A program made the position numbers and the translations under genes. From Methanobrevibacter olleyae (lineage in GTDB: Archaea > Methanobacteriota > Methanobacteria > Methanobacteriales > Methanobacteriaceae), in the NCBI GenBank assembly GCA_015063035.1, contig SUTG01000001.1, positions 99,573 to 163,572 of the forward strand: a stretch of 64,000 nucleotides of DNA. Reading direction: 5' to 3'. The notes beneath the pieces were generated by a model. The model did not search any database. It was not told where the DNA came from and saw only the letters and a list, made by a program, of their open reading frames with translations. This document shows positions 38,575-49,582 of the stretch, in pieces; the first letter of the stretch is position 1, and the number at the start of each line of letters is the position of its first letter.

Positions 38575-39116
38575 AATTATTTTAAATTTTTTCAATTAAA
38601 TTTTTTAATTTTTTTATTTTACTTATTTTTTAAAACATATTTTATTATTTTTAAAATATATTTGTAGTTTTTTATAGGATACTAAAAAACTAAATAACTA
38701 ATTTAAATTAATTATTTTTATTTTTGTCGATTATTTTAATTATATTTTATGTAATAGTGCTTTTTTAGATTGTTTTTAGTTATTTTAATCCTTATGAATT
38801 CTTTATTTTGTTAATAAATAATTATATTAAAAAATCATAAATTGTATTTTGTTCATTTTTTTTTATTAAAATTTAATTTTGTTTAATAAAAAGAATTAAT
38901 AATTCTTTTTTATGATATTAATTATTATTTTTTTAAAAAAAACCATTTTTTTATATTTTGTTTAAAAATAATTAATTTTTTTTTTTAAAAAATACTATTT
39001 TGTTTAATAATTAGTTTTAAATATACAATATCAATAAATTAAATTAAGCATATTTCAAAATATAATTTTTTAAAAATTCTTCATTCCTTAAATTTTTAAG
39101 TTACTTTGGTGTCTGT
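38575..39116. other. 542-bp T-rich region before the adhesin operon
   Basis: Dominated by T runs and short A/T motifs (TTTTGTTTAATAA occurs several times). It contains one long inverted repeat, listed separately. No frame with a ribosome site is seen. The adhesin promoter probably lies in 39010-39070. Confidence 0.6.
38888..38910. promoter_or_regulatory. Perfect 11-bp-arm inverted repeat upstream of adhesin 1
   Basis: AAAAAGAATTA-A-TAATTCTTTTT, arms of 11 bp around a single base, followed by more T. It could be a hairpin terminator for the protease transcript or a dyad operator for the adhesin operon. Confidence 0.5.
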
Positions 39117-42100
39117 ATGTCTAATAATTTTAAAATTTGCATTATATTAATTCTTTTTATTAGTTTGAATGCTGTAAATGCAGCAGATAATAATTTAAAT
39201 AGTACAGATACTCAATCATATTTAATAGATGACCTTATTACCGATTATTCTTTAGAAAACTCTTTAAGCTATGTTCAGGATAATAAATCTGATCTTGATG
39301 AAATTGATTCAGATGTTCAAAAAACTAACATAAGTAATTTTGAAGGTCATGAAACTTTTCAAAATCAATTTAATGTAGGAGAACCTTATTCAACTAATAC
39401 AAGATCAAGTATCCATATTATTGATGATTCCAATTTTGATACTTATTTTGATAGGGAGGGTCTAATTTCATATGATGTGGAAGCCAACTCAATTATTTAT
39501 TTTGGTAATTTATCAAATAGGTTCATTAAGTTAGACATTCCTTTAACTGTATCTTCCCTAGAAGGCACCACTATCTTTAATTCCACTATAGAGATTACTG
39601 GGGATGCTTCCACTTCCACATTGAAGGATTTAAACTTTTTTACAAATGCCACAAGAGAAAATTCTAACTATCTGGCTCCCATTTATATCAATCAAGCCAG
39701 TGATTTAACCATTGAGAATAATTTTATTTACATTGATTATTATGATGGATGTAATTACAATTTAGCAGGTATTTATGCATTTGGCGCTTCTAATAATAAT
39801 AGCATTAGAAATAATAGAATTTCTATTTATTCTAAATCCTCCAACAATTCCATTCGTCATTATATTTATGGTATTGATTTTTCATCATATGCTTCCGGGT
39901 CTTTTAGTGCTGATAATGCGCTGGGAAATATTATTAGTTCCAACATTATTGATATTTTATCTGACTATTATGCAAATGGAATTACTTTATCCTGTGCTGC
40001 TGATACAAAAATTGACAACAACAATATTATTTTGAAGTCTAATTCATTTTGTTATGGCATTGTAAGTGAATTCTTTAATAATGGATATGACTTAACCCAA
40101 TCTAATAATTTTATCTTAAGTAAAAATATTATTGAAGCATGTTCAAATATGGTATATGGTATTCAGATTTTTAATGTTTATGGTGTGAATATTAGTGGGA
40201 ATACCATTAAGTCTAATTCTAATGCAAGTTATGGCATCAGTGCATATGGTTCTCATGATCACATTTTAGAAAACAATGATATAATTGTTAACGGTATTGA
40301 TATATCATCAATCGGCACTAATTTTGACTCAATAGGAACAGGGCATAGTGGAATATACTATACAAAAGACTCTTATAATTTACTTATAAAAAACAATAAA
40401 ATCTTATCTTATTATGCTCTTGGTGGGGACTATGCCATTAAATTTGATTCAAGTTCTACATATAATATCACTGTAATTTACAATAATATTAGTTCCACTA
40501 CTCTTCATGGAGATAATTCTGTCAGTTATGAAAAAGATGTTATCGTTCATGACAATAATCCATATAATACCACTTCTGCCGTAATGGATTACACTATTTT
40601 TAATATCTTTGTTGATACAAATGGAAATGATAATTCTGGAAATGGATCTTCCGATAATCCATTTTTAACTATTTATAAAGCTTTAACTTATTTAAAATCT
40701 TTGAATATGGATTCTGGTTCCAATTTTAAAGTTAAGGGTATAATTCATATTGGTGAAGGCATTTATACTGGCTATGGCTCTAACCTAAGATTAGTTATCG
40801 CAGATTTAAATGTGGATATTGTTGGAACAGGATATAATAAAACCGTTATTGATGGGGCATCTGCACATTGGTTCTTTGAAATTTCCCAATGGGCTAGTGT
40901 TTCAATTCAGAACATTAGCTTTGTTAATGGGGTTTATCGACAGAATGGTGTTGGCTTAATATTTAACAAAGGCAATTTAAGTCTTGAAAATTGCATCTTT
41001 AATAATTCTAAGGTGCCTAAAGACTCTGCAGTCATTTATAATGAGGGTATTTTAAGATTGAAGAATAATTATTTGGGCAATGTGAGCAATGGTCATATTA
41101 TTTATAATAAAGGTTTTGTAGATGGTTTGTATTTGAATTTCATTAAAGACAGTCTGGATGAAAATGAAAGGATAATGGATATAAACAGCAATAGGATTAA
41201 TTTAACTGCATATGTTCATGATGATAATGGAAATCCAATAAGTGGAGGATATGTCAGATTCTTCATTGAAGGCAGGGAAATTTTGGTGAATGCGAGTTTA
41301 GATAAAGGGATTGCTTCAATATTTTCCTATTCTTCTTTAAATGGCATTATAAAAATTTCTGGTTTTTACTTAAATGCTTATACTAATGTTTATACAAATA
41401 TGGGTAAAGTAAATAATTCTTTAATTAGTAGTTCTATTGTTCTTTATGTAAATAATTCTAAAGATTCTTTAGGTGATGGAACTTTGAATAATCCCTTTAA
41501 TAGTATTAATTATGCATTTAATCAAGTTTTTGGAACTATTGAACCAGTAACTATTGTTTTATTAGAAAATTCTTCCGAAGATATTGATTCTTCTTTAATT
41601 AATTCTGATAGCAATATAATAATTAAAGGTTCAAATGAAAATATTTATATTTCTAGCAATTGGGTTATTGATACTAAATCTCAAATAATTTTAGAAGATT
41701 TGATTTTTAAAGGATATTATTTAGTCAAGTTTAACGCTGATTTAACAATTAGTAACTGTTTATTTACCCAATCCCCTACAAAAGCTATTTATTCTGTAAA
41801 TGGTAGTTTAACTATTTTAAATTCTAATTTCACTTATAATAATATTAAAGAGGATCATTCTGTTCCTTTTGAGCCGGACACTATCGACTATCTTTTATTT
41901 AATGTTGAAAGTCTAGTTCATCAATTATATGTCAACTATGAGAGAGGAGGAGCTATTTATAATAATTTTTCTAATTTAACTATTTTAGATTGTAATTTCA
42001 TATCTAATGAGGCATATAATGGTGGAGCTATTTTCAATGAATATTCAGATTTGCATATTTCCAACACTAATTTTTTAAACAATTTGGCATTTGATGGTTT

Positions 42101-43511
42101 TAATGATGATTCCACTGCTACCAAAGGGGGTGCTATTTTACAAGTTTTTGGTAAAGAAGTTATAATCACTGACTGTTTATTTTCTAATAATGCAGCTGAA
42201 GGTATAGGTGGCGCATTTTATTCAATAGGATTTTATCCAAATGTTTTTGATGGATTTAATAGTAATATAGCGGGGTATCCATGCATTGTAAAGAAACATG
42301 AAAATGATTATATTAATCAATTGGGGGAAATTATTGAAAATTTAGAGTCCCCTCAAGATATTTATTTTATTAACTGTACTTTTGATTCTAATTTAGCACC
42401 TAGAGGGGGAGGTGCAATATATATTGTTAATAATTCCCTAACAAGTTATATTTCTTGCAATTTCTTAAATAATATGGTCTTTACATATGACATATCAAAA
42501 TTGTTTGGAGGAAATGCATATAAAATGAGAAATTGGTTATATATAGATGAATTGGAGAATGTCTACAGCATTTTCTTCCATCCAGTCAATAATGGAGGAG
42601 CTATTCACGATAATAATCTTAAAATCATTGACAGTACATTTTCAGCCAATACCTTGGAATCTGGAGGTTCCATAATTTTACCTACCTTATTGACATATGG
42701 CGTTGAACGGAATAATCTTTCAAAATCCAATGTAGGCATAAGTGTTGTCAATTCTGTCTCAGGCAGTGATTCCATTTATGTGGCGGATTCATCACTCCTT
42801 ACTGCTGAGGATTCTTCCTATCTTGGTATTAATGGATGGGTCGGATCTTATGATGGTCCTTCAATCAGCAGATTAATTCCTGAAAATTCCAATTCTCCTT
42901 CCTCTGGTGGTGATGGAACCGGTGGAAATGGTAATGGACAGGGTAATGGAAATGGTAATGGGGGTACTCTTGATTGGGGAGATATTATTGGTGCTTTAGG
43001 TGGAAATAGTGGAAACATTGCAATTAGTGGTGATGGTTCCGGCCTTTCAGATTTGATTAATAAATTATTAAATGGCAATGGAGATTCATCTTCCAGTTCT
43101 AATTCAACTGATAATAATTCAAATTCCAAATCAAATGACACAGAAACCAATTCCCATAATTCCATTAAGGTTGATGGAACAAGTGACATTACCGTTGAAG
43201 ATGCAGGGGGTCTAAATGATGATGGAGGTTCCCCATCAAATGTAGGTACCAGCTCCACTCCTTTAAGCGGAGAAGCTTCCGACAGCAGTGCTGATAGTTC
43301 AGATAGTTCAAGTTCTTCTCCTGGAGAAAGTGGTTCAAGTGCTTCAAGTTCAAAAGCGTATATGATTTATAAAAATGAAACAGACAGTATCGTTCAAAAA
43401 AATGTGAATGATTATAATTTAGTGATAATTATCATAATATTCTTTGGATTGATAATTTTAGGTTATTATAGAGAATCAAGAAAAGATGAGGATAAAAAGG
43501 GGGTGGAATAA
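39117..43511 (+). CDS. Adhesin-like surface protein 1 with C-terminal membrane anchor
   Basis: A 1464-residue secreted protein. Signal peptide at 1-23 (ICIILILFISLNAVNA), then an Asn/Asp/Ser-rich region and long right-handed beta-helix stretches of short N-rich coils (ENNFIYI, NNSIRNNRISI). Two DUF1565-like module starts are visible: DTNGNDNSGNGSSDNPFLTI (about 497) and NNSKDSLGDGTLNNPFNSI (about 776), with an Ig-like linker (DDNGNPISGG, about 700) between. Later coils carry GGAIYNN-type motifs. A Gly/Asn tract (GNGNGQGNGNGNGG, about 1270) and a Ser/Asp-rich stalk lead to a transmembrane helix (VIIIIIFFGLIILGYY, about 1435-1452) and a basic tail. Likely a surface protein fixed in the membrane and reaching through the pseudomurein wall. 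Its TAA overlaps the ATG of the next gene by one base. Confidence 0.85.
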   Translation: MSNNFKICIILILFISLNAVNAADNNLNSTDTQSYLIDDLITDYSLENSLSYVQDNKSDLDEIDSDVQKTNISNFEGHETFQNQFNVGEPYSTNTRSSIHIIDDSNFDTYFDREGLISYDVEANSIIYFGNLSNRFIKLDIPLTVSSLEGTTIFNSTIEITGDASTSTLKDLNFFTNATRENSNYLAPIYINQASDLTIENNFIYIDYYDGCNYNLAGIYAFGASNNNSIRNNRISIYSKSSNNSIRHYIYGIDFSSYASGSFSADNALGNIISSNIIDILSDYYANGITLSCAADTKIDNNNIILKSNSFCYGIVSEFFNNGYDLTQSNNFILSKNIIEACSNMVYGIQIFNVYGVNISGNTIKSNSNASYGISAYGSHDHILENNDIIVNGIDISSIGTNFDSIGTGHSGIYYTKDSYNLLIKNNKILSYYALGGDYAIKFDSSSTYNITVIYNNISSTTLHGDNSVSYEKDVIVHDNNPYNTTSAVMDYTIFNIFVDTNGNDNSGNGSSDNPFLTIYKALTYLKSLNMDSGSNFKVKGIIHIGEGIYTGYGSNLRLVIADLNVDIVGTGYNKTVIDGASAHWFFEISQWASVSIQNISFVNGVYRQNGVGLIFNKGNLSLENCIFNNSKVPKDSAVIYNEGILRLKNNYLGNVSNGHIIYNKGFVDGLYLNFIKDSLDENERIMDINSNRINLTAYVHDDNGNPISGGYVRFFIEGREILVNASLDKGIASIFSYSSLNGIIKISGFYLNAYTNVYTNMGKVNNSLISSSIVLYVNNSKDSLGDGTLNNPFNSINYAFNQVFGTIEPVTIVLLENSSEDIDSSLINSDSNIIIKGSNENIYISSNWVIDTKSQIILEDLIFKGYYLVKFNADLTISNCLFTQSPTKAIYSVNGSLTILNSNFTYNNIKEDHSVPFEPDTIDYLLFNVESLVHQLYVNYERGGAIYNNFSNLTILDCNFISNEAYNGGAIFNEYSDLHISNTNFLNNLAFDGFNDDSTATKGGAILQVFGKEVIITDCLFSNNAAEGIGGAFYSIGFYPNVFDGFNSNIAGYPCIVKKHENDYINQLGEIIENLESPQDIYFINCTFDSNLAPRGGGAIYIVNNSLTSYISCNFLNNMVFTYDISKLFGGNAYKMRNWLYIDELENVYSIFFHPVNNGGAIHDNNLKIIDSTFSANTLESGGSIILPTLLTYGVERNNLSKSNVGISVVNSVSGSDSIYVADSSLLTAEDSSYLGINGWVGSYDGPSISRLIPENSNSPSSGGDGTGGNGNGQGNGNGNGGTLDWGDIIGALGGNSGNIAISGDGSGLSDLINKLLNGNGDSSSSSNSTDNNSNSKSNDTETNSHNSIKVDGTSDITVEDAGGLNDDGGSPSNVGTSSTPLSGEASDSSADSSDSSSSSPGESGSSASSSKAYMIYKNETDSIVQKNVNDYNLVIIIIIFFGLIILGYYRESRKDEDKKGVE

Positions 43512-46500
43512 TGGATTTAATTAAAAAAAGTAATATGATCAGTTGTCTATTAATTTGTTTAATAATTGTTGGCTCTTTAGCATTGATTAGTTCTGTAAGT
43601 GCTAGTGAATTAGATAATTTAACAAATGCTAATGATTTTGATGGCATTAAAGAGTCTGCTGATTATGATATTGATTCTGCCTCTAGCGTTGATTGCAGTT
43701 CTTCTATTGATTCTAATCTTATTATTAGTTCTGATTTGGAAAACAGGGATGAATTAGATTATAATTCAAATGTAGAAAATGAAAATAATGCCAAATCTCT
43801 TTTAAAAGATTCAACTGATGATATAGAATCAGAGCAGATGATTATTTATGTATCAATTAATGGAAATGATTCTAATTCAGGCTTATCTGAGGATGATTCA
43901 TTTTTAACAATTGAAAATGCATTGTTCAAAGCATACGAATCTAATATGAATTCAATAATTCATATTTCTGAGGGTGTTTATACAAGTGAAATTTATGGAT
44001 ATTCCATCCGTTCCGAATACAGTGTTCATTTAATTGGTGAAAATGCTAATGGGACTATTTTAGATGGTCAAGGATTACATAGGATACTGGATGTTTACAA
44101 TTCTAATGTGATAATTGAAAATTTGACTTTTATAAATGGATATGACTCTAATTCTGGTGGAGCTATCCAAAATCAAGCCAATTTAACATTGATTAACTGT
44201 AATTTTTTATCTAATCAAGTGTCCTTAGGGGCATCTGGTTCTCATGGAGGCCATCTTTATGGCGGGGCCATTTATAATTCTGGAACATTGATTATTGAAA
44301 ATTCCTCATTTGAGAATAATGTTGCAGGAGGAATTTTCACAGATATGGGAAGTGGAGGTGCCATCTATAATTTAGGCAAACTCTCAATAAATAACACTTT
44401 ATTCATTAATAATGACATCAGAACTTCCATGCAGTTTTCAACTAATTCTGTATATTTTTGGAATGCACTACAAAAGGGGGCTGCTATTGCAAGTTATTCT
44501 GACAATGTGGACATTTCAAACTGTCAGTTCAATCAAAGCCAATTGAAATTCTTTGAATTACATCCTGATGAGACTGTTATTTTTGCCTGTTTATCTGCAG
44601 GAGGGGCTATCTATTTTGAAGGAGATAACTATACATTTACAAACTGTTCCTTTTTCAATAACACAGCAGATTGTGGCGGAGCAATTTATTTCAAGGGCAA
44701 TAATGTCAAATTCGATTCTTGCAGCTTTAAAAATAACTCTGCATTTATAGGCGGAGCCCTCATGACTATTGATTATAATCAGAATAGTGATTCCTATCAT
44801 TATTTCCATGATTTGACCTCAAATCACTGTTCAAACTTAAGCATTGATAATTCTATTTTTGAGGATAATTTCATTATAAAGACTAAGATTAAAAGGATTA
44901 ATTTCCGTATTGGCTATGGAGCAGGTGCGGGATTCCTTAAGATGGATAATATCAGCATAATCAATTCAAGCTTTATAAATAATGGACTTTTGGAAAATTA
45001 CACCTCCTACTATTATTTTGCTGACAATTATTGCCATGGAGGTGCCTTGTTTTTGGAAGGTCAAAACTCACTTGTGGATATGTCCAATTTCACTAATAAT
45101 GTTGGTGAAGTTGGTGGTGCAATCATGAATTATGGTTTTGACACTGTCATTTCAAATTCATTTTTCCTTAACAATTCTGCATGTCTATTGGATGGTGGAG
45201 CAATTTCCCATTCAATTGGTGATTTAATTGTTGATAATTGTACCTTTGACTCTAATAGGGCCTGCCAAAATGAACAATACGTTTCAGGCATCAATTTCGA
45301 AGGCGGATCAGAGTATGATTCAAATGCTGTTCCACAAAATGGAGGTACTATCTATGCCAGTTATGATTATACAAACAATTATATCTTTGAGCAAAAATCA
45401 GTTTACAATAACTCCAGATTCTATAATTCCCAATCAGAGTATGGGGGTGCAATATTCGATACAGGAAATGCAGTCATATTTGAAAATTTGGAATTCATCA
45501 ACAACACCGCTTTCTATGGAGGGGCGGTTTATAAACAAGGATTTTCAAATGTCTTCAGAAATTCCACTTTCATCAACAATTCAGCCTTAAGCAAGGATTA
45601 CTCAAATGGTGGAGCAATCTATAACTATGGTGCAAATCTTTTAATTGAATGGTGTGATTTTGAAAGCAATGCCGCAGATTTATATGGTGGTGCGTTATTT
45701 AACTTTGGAGAAAGTTCAACTATAATAAATAATTCATTCATCTCAAATAAGGGATTCAGTGGAGGATCAGTTTATTTAAGTGGAACTGGCGGAAGATTCA
45801 GTGAAAATGAAGTAGTTTCCTCATTTGCAGTTTATGGTGGGGGATTATATAATGCAGTTAATAATCTTATTTGTGTAAACAATTCCTTTAATGATTGCAA
45901 ATCCAATGTTTCCGGGGGGGCTATGTATAATTTAGCTTCAAATTTACAATTATCTGCTAATTGTATGGAGAATTGTAAAGCTAATTTGTCAGGCATAGGT
46001 TCTGGAGATTATGTATTTACTTCTGGTAGCATTTCTTATTTAGTTATTTCCTTTTTAAATAATGAAACTTTTAATATGATTGATAATAAATCTGTATTGC
46101 TGTTTGCTAATGTAACTGACAATATGGGAAATCCTATTACTGGAGGTAATGTACGTTTCATTTTATTAAATGATTCTGATGATGGTGAAAGCACTATTAT
46201 AGGAACCAGTGAACTTATTGAAGGAATTGCTTATATGAAATTTAACATTCCTTTGGAATTAGGCTCAAATTATTCAATTTCCGGTTCATATTCCTATGGA
46301 GCAGAACCTATTTCCACTCAAATTGGAAATTTGCAGTCTGTTCTCTCTACAAGAATCTATTTGTCCTCTGATATGGTAGAAAATAAAGTAGATCTTGGAA
46401 ATACATTTAACTATGAAATGATTCTTTTGGATTCCTTGGACAATTACTTGGCCAATGCAGAGGTTTTGGTTTATTTGGATGGAGTCTATCAAAAATCTGT

Positions 46501-49500
46501 ATTCACCAATGATGTAGGATATCTCAATGAAACCTGTTCATTAATCCCTATCTCAGGAAATCATTATCTTAATTTGATATATGAGGGGGATGTCTTCCAC
46601 AATCGCGGAACAGCTGAATTGAACTTCACAGTATATTACAATAATACCTATTATTATGATGATATTGTAATAGGCTTTGTCGATTTAGCCTATTCAATTG
46701 TTCACACTGGCTTGCATTCCGAGGTCCCCATCCAATTCATAATCTATCATAATGAGACAGGGGAAGTCTTGGCTAATGTTTCTACCTATAGATACTTTAA
46801 GGTTTATGAAAATGGGATTGAACTTGAAAAGTATGAACATGTTGATTATCTTGGTCCCGTGGAAGGTCAGGATGTATTATATTACGAGATTTATCAGAAC
46901 GGCCAATTGACAAAGGTATTTAGAACTTCGCCTGAGGGAATATTTGAATTCCATGCAAAAGGACGCAGTCCTGGTCTTTATGAGTATAGGATTGAATTTT
47001 TAGGAGATCTTGTAAAGCATTATGATCCAAGTACACACAATAACATCAATGAAGAGGATAATATCTATAATCCTTGCAATATATCATTCATTCTTCTCGT
47101 GGATAGTCCTGATTCCATCATTTCCACAAATATCTCCTATGAAGGTCCAAATAATTTCAGTGAAATTGATTTGCCATATTACATTGTCAATTTGACTGAT
47201 AAGGATGGCAATCCTTTGGAAAACCGTGAAATTCGCATTTATGACAACGGCAGTTATTTGTCTTCCGTCTTTACAGATGGAGATGGTTTTGCAGAATACC
47301 AGTTTGAGGAAAGCTTGGATTTAGGCAGACATTTCCTTGAATTCATTTTTGTGGGGGATAATAGCTATTCAAGTTCCTATAAGATCATTGATTTGGACGT
47401 ATTTGAAAATCCATATAAGTATGACATAGTTTTTTCAAATAAAAGTTCTTTGAATGTCACTGGTCCGAACAACAATCTTACGGTGCAATTAAAGGATTCC
47501 AATAACAATAATTTGTCTAACTTCACAATTAGAATAAACGTTCAAGCCCACGAATTTGAGCATCTGGATAAAAACTTTTCAATGAATTATACTGCAGTGA
47601 CAGATGAAAACGGTATTTTTTCAATTCCTCTTGAATTAGGGGCTGGCGTTTATCAGATAAACTGTTCTTATGCTGGAGATAAATGGCATAGGGGAAATTA
47701 CAGGATTTTTGATCTTAATGTCACTAAGGCCCATACGTTATTAGTAGGTCAATCTTCCATGGATGTCTTGAAGAATGATAGTTATTTGACTGTTATATTG
47801 ACAACAGATGATTTAAGGGTATTGTCTAATTATAAGATAACTTATTATGTCTTATCTGGAGATTATGAAACTATTGATGATGCTAAAGCGGTATTCTATG
47901 CATTCACCAATGAATCAAGCATTTCAAGGCTTAAAATCAACCTTCCTGTTGGCAAATATATGTTATTTACTTCATTTGAAGGGGATAAATGGTATAAAAA
48001 TTGCAGTCTCTTAACCAATCTTACAATTTATGGTGATGCATCCAAACTGGTTGCTGATAAGAATCTCATAATTAAGGAAGCTGGCTATTATACTGTAAGG
48101 CTTTTAGATAGCAATGATAATCCTATTGCAGGTGAATCAATTGAGATTACTGTAAACGGCAAATCCTACACTCGAATGACTGATGCGAATGGTGAGGCTC
48201 GCTTGGAAATCAATTTGGATTATGGAAATTATACAGTCACATCTAGATTTAACGGAAACATCAATTTCACATCCTCTTCAATCAGTTCAAGTCTATACGT
48301 GGTTGATAAGAATTACAAGTATCCATCTCTATTAAAACTTAACAGTTCTGAAATCTATAGAGTCAATGGTTATTATGATATTATCCTAACTGGCTTAAAT
48401 AATGAAAGTTTGATTCATAAAAACATCATTGTCAATGTAAACGGTACAAATTATACCATCAGAACCAATAATGATGGACTTGCCCATCTGGATTATGATT
48501 TTACCATCGGTTCATATATCATAACAGCCTATTTTATGGGTGATAATGATTATCAGCCTTCAAATATCACTTCAACATTGACTGTTGTCAGTGAAAATGC
48601 AGCCAGTACCATTTTGAATTCATCTGTCTATTATGTATTGAAAGGAAAAGGAGGAATTTATACAGTCACTTTATTGGATAAAATTGGAAATCCTATTGCA
48701 GGTCAAATGATTTACTTTACCATTGACAATAAGGGGTATTCCAACAAGACTGATAAGAATGGAAATGCCAATTTGGTCATTAATCTTAATCCTGGATCTT
48801 ATAATGTTGATTCCGTATTCAGAGGAAATGATGTCTACTTTGCAAGCAGCACTTTCAGCAAATTGGTTGTTCTTCCAGATGATAATGAAGGAAACGGGTC
48901 CAATGTGATGGACAACAATCAGAATACAACCGTAAATGATGGAAGTTCTGTAATTACAAAGCTTTCCACTAAGATAGTTGCAAGCAATCTTGTCAAGTAT
49001 TATAAGGATAGCAAAAAGTTGGTAATCACTTTAAAAGATTCTAAAAATAAGATAGTCGCTGGAAGAATTCTTTCCATTACAATCAATGGGAAAACATATA
49101 AGGGAGCTACTGATAAGAAGGGTCAAATAAGAATAAGCGTAAATCTTAAAAAGGCATCTTATGCAGTTAAAATCAAATTTGCAGGAGACAAGTATTATAA
49201 GGCATCTTCCAAGAAAATCACTGTAAAAGTTATTTATCCTCAGATTAAAGCAGTTAAGACAATAGTAAAAAGAAATAAGAAATTGCAGGTCAAGTTCCTC
49301 ACATACAAAGGTAAGGCAATCAAGTCTCAAAAGGTCATCTTCAAGATTAAAGAAAAAACTTATGCTGTAAAGACAAACAGCAAGGGTATTGCTTCCTTGA
49401 AGATAAAGGTTAAAAAAGGAACATATAGTGTTAAATTAGGATTTAAGAACACTAAGGATTATGGAAAGTATATAAAAACTATTAAAATTAAGGTAAAATA

Positions 49501-49501
49501 A
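43511..49501 (+). CDS. Adhesin-like surface protein 2 with Pmp-type repeats and Ig-like tail
   Basis: 1996 residues. Signal peptide (about 10-33), acidic linker, then a module start VSINGNDSNSGLSEDDSFLT (about 113) and a beta-helix with some 18 GGAI(Y/F/M)-type motifs alternating with F.NN-type turns (about 190-840), the pattern of chlamydial Pmp proteins. From about 860 come Ig-like repeats with D..GNPI.G and GDN.Y cores; three well-formed copies start near 1516, 1606 and 1698. The last 180 residues are two very lysine-rich repeats (about 1815-1996) ending IKTIKIKVK. No membrane anchor is present, so attachment may be through this basic tail to the wall. The start codon overlaps the previous stop (TAATG), implying translational coupling. 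Confidence 0.85.
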   Translation: MDLIKKSNMISCLLICLIIVGSLALISSVSASELDNLTNANDFDGIKESADYDIDSASSVDCSSSIDSNLIISSDLENRDELDYNSNVENENNAKSLLKDSTDDIESEQMIIYVSINGNDSNSGLSEDDSFLTIENALFKAYESNMNSIIHISEGVYTSEIYGYSIRSEYSVHLIGENANGTILDGQGLHRILDVYNSNVIIENLTFINGYDSNSGGAIQNQANLTLINCNFLSNQVSLGASGSHGGHLYGGAIYNSGTLIIENSSFENNVAGGIFTDMGSGGAIYNLGKLSINNTLFINNDIRTSMQFSTNSVYFWNALQKGAAIASYSDNVDISNCQFNQSQLKFFELHPDETVIFACLSAGGAIYFEGDNYTFTNCSFFNNTADCGGAIYFKGNNVKFDSCSFKNNSAFIGGALMTIDYNQNSDSYHYFHDLTSNHCSNLSIDNSIFEDNFIIKTKIKRINFRIGYGAGAGFLKMDNISIINSSFINNGLLENYTSYYYFADNYCHGGALFLEGQNSLVDMSNFTNNVGEVGGAIMNYGFDTVISNSFFLNNSACLLDGGAISHSIGDLIVDNCTFDSNRACQNEQYVSGINFEGGSEYDSNAVPQNGGTIYASYDYTNNYIFEQKSVYNNSRFYNSQSEYGGAIFDTGNAVIFENLEFINNTAFYGGAVYKQGFSNVFRNSTFINNSALSKDYSNGGAIYNYGANLLIEWCDFESNAADLYGGALFNFGESSTIINNSFISNKGFSGGSVYLSGTGGRFSENEVVSSFAVYGGGLYNAVNNLICVNNSFNDCKSNVSGGAMYNLASNLQLSANCMENCKANLSGIGSGDYVFTSGSISYLVISFLNNETFNMIDNKSVLLFANVTDNMGNPITGGNVRFILLNDSDDGESTIIGTSELIEGIAYMKFNIPLELGSNYSISGSYSYGAEPISTQIGNLQSVLSTRIYLSSDMVENKVDLGNTFNYEMILLDSLDNYLANAEVLVYLDGVYQKSVFTNDVGYLNETCSLIPISGNHYLNLIYEGDVFHNRGTAELNFTVYYNNTYYYDDIVIGFVDLAYSIVHTGLHSEVPIQFIIYHNETGEVLANVSTYRYFKVYENGIELEKYEHVDYLGPVEGQDVLYYEIYQNGQLTKVFRTSPEGIFEFHAKGRSPGLYEYRIEFLGDLVKHYDPSTHNNINEEDNIYNPCNISFILLVDSPDSIISTNISYEGPNNFSEIDLPYYIVNLTDKDGNPLENREIRIYDNGSYLSSVFTDGDGFAEYQFEESLDLGRHFLEFIFVGDNSYSSSYKIIDLDVFENPYKYDIVFSNKSSLNVTGPNNNLTVQLKDSNNNNLSNFTIRINVQAHEFEHLDKNFSMNYTAVTDENGIFSIPLELGAGVYQINCSYAGDKWHRGNYRIFDLNVTKAHTLLVGQSSMDVLKNDSYLTVILTTDDLRVLSNYKITYYVLSGDYETIDDAKAVFYAFTNESSISRLKINLPVGKYMLFTSFEGDKWYKNCSLLTNLTIYGDASKLVADKNLIIKEAGYYTVRLLDSNDNPIAGESIEITVNGKSYTRMTDANGEARLEINLDYGNYTVTSRFNGNINFTSSSISSSLYVVDKNYKYPSLLKLNSSEIYRVNGYYDIILTGLNNESLIHKNIIVNVNGTNYTIRTNNDGLAHLDYDFTIGSYIITAYFMGDNDYQPSNITSTLTVVSENAASTILNSSVYYVLKGKGGIYTVTLLDKIGNPIAGQMIYFTIDNKGYSNKTDKNGNANLVINLNPGSYNVDSVFRGNDVYFASSTFSKLVVLPDDNEGNGSNVMDNNQNTTVNDGSSVITKLSTKIVASNLVKYYKDSKKLVITLKDSKNKIVAGRILSITINGKTYKGATDKKGQIRISVNLKKASYAVKIKFAGDKYYKASSKKITVKVIYPQIKAVKTIVKRNKKLQVKFLTYKGKAIKSQKVIFKIKEKTYAVKTNSKGIASLKIKVKKGTYSVKLGFKNTKDYGKYIKTIKIKVK

Positions 49502-49555
49502 CTTAAAAAGTAATGAAAAGCATTAAATTAAAATTAATTAATTTTTATTTATTAT

Positions 49556-49582
49556 TTTTATAAACAAGCTTTTTAGGCTTGT
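49556..49582 (+). terminator. Terminator after adhesin 2
   Basis: Hairpin with the stem ATAAACAAGC/GCTTGTTTAT (10 bp, no mismatches) and a T-rich loop, about 55 bp past the stop of adhesin 2. Confidence 0.65.

Noticed and set aside
39775..40035. Small frames inside the adhesin genes (for example 39775, 44553, 45228)
   Set aside because: Out-of-frame shadows without ribosome sites in repetitive coding sequence.
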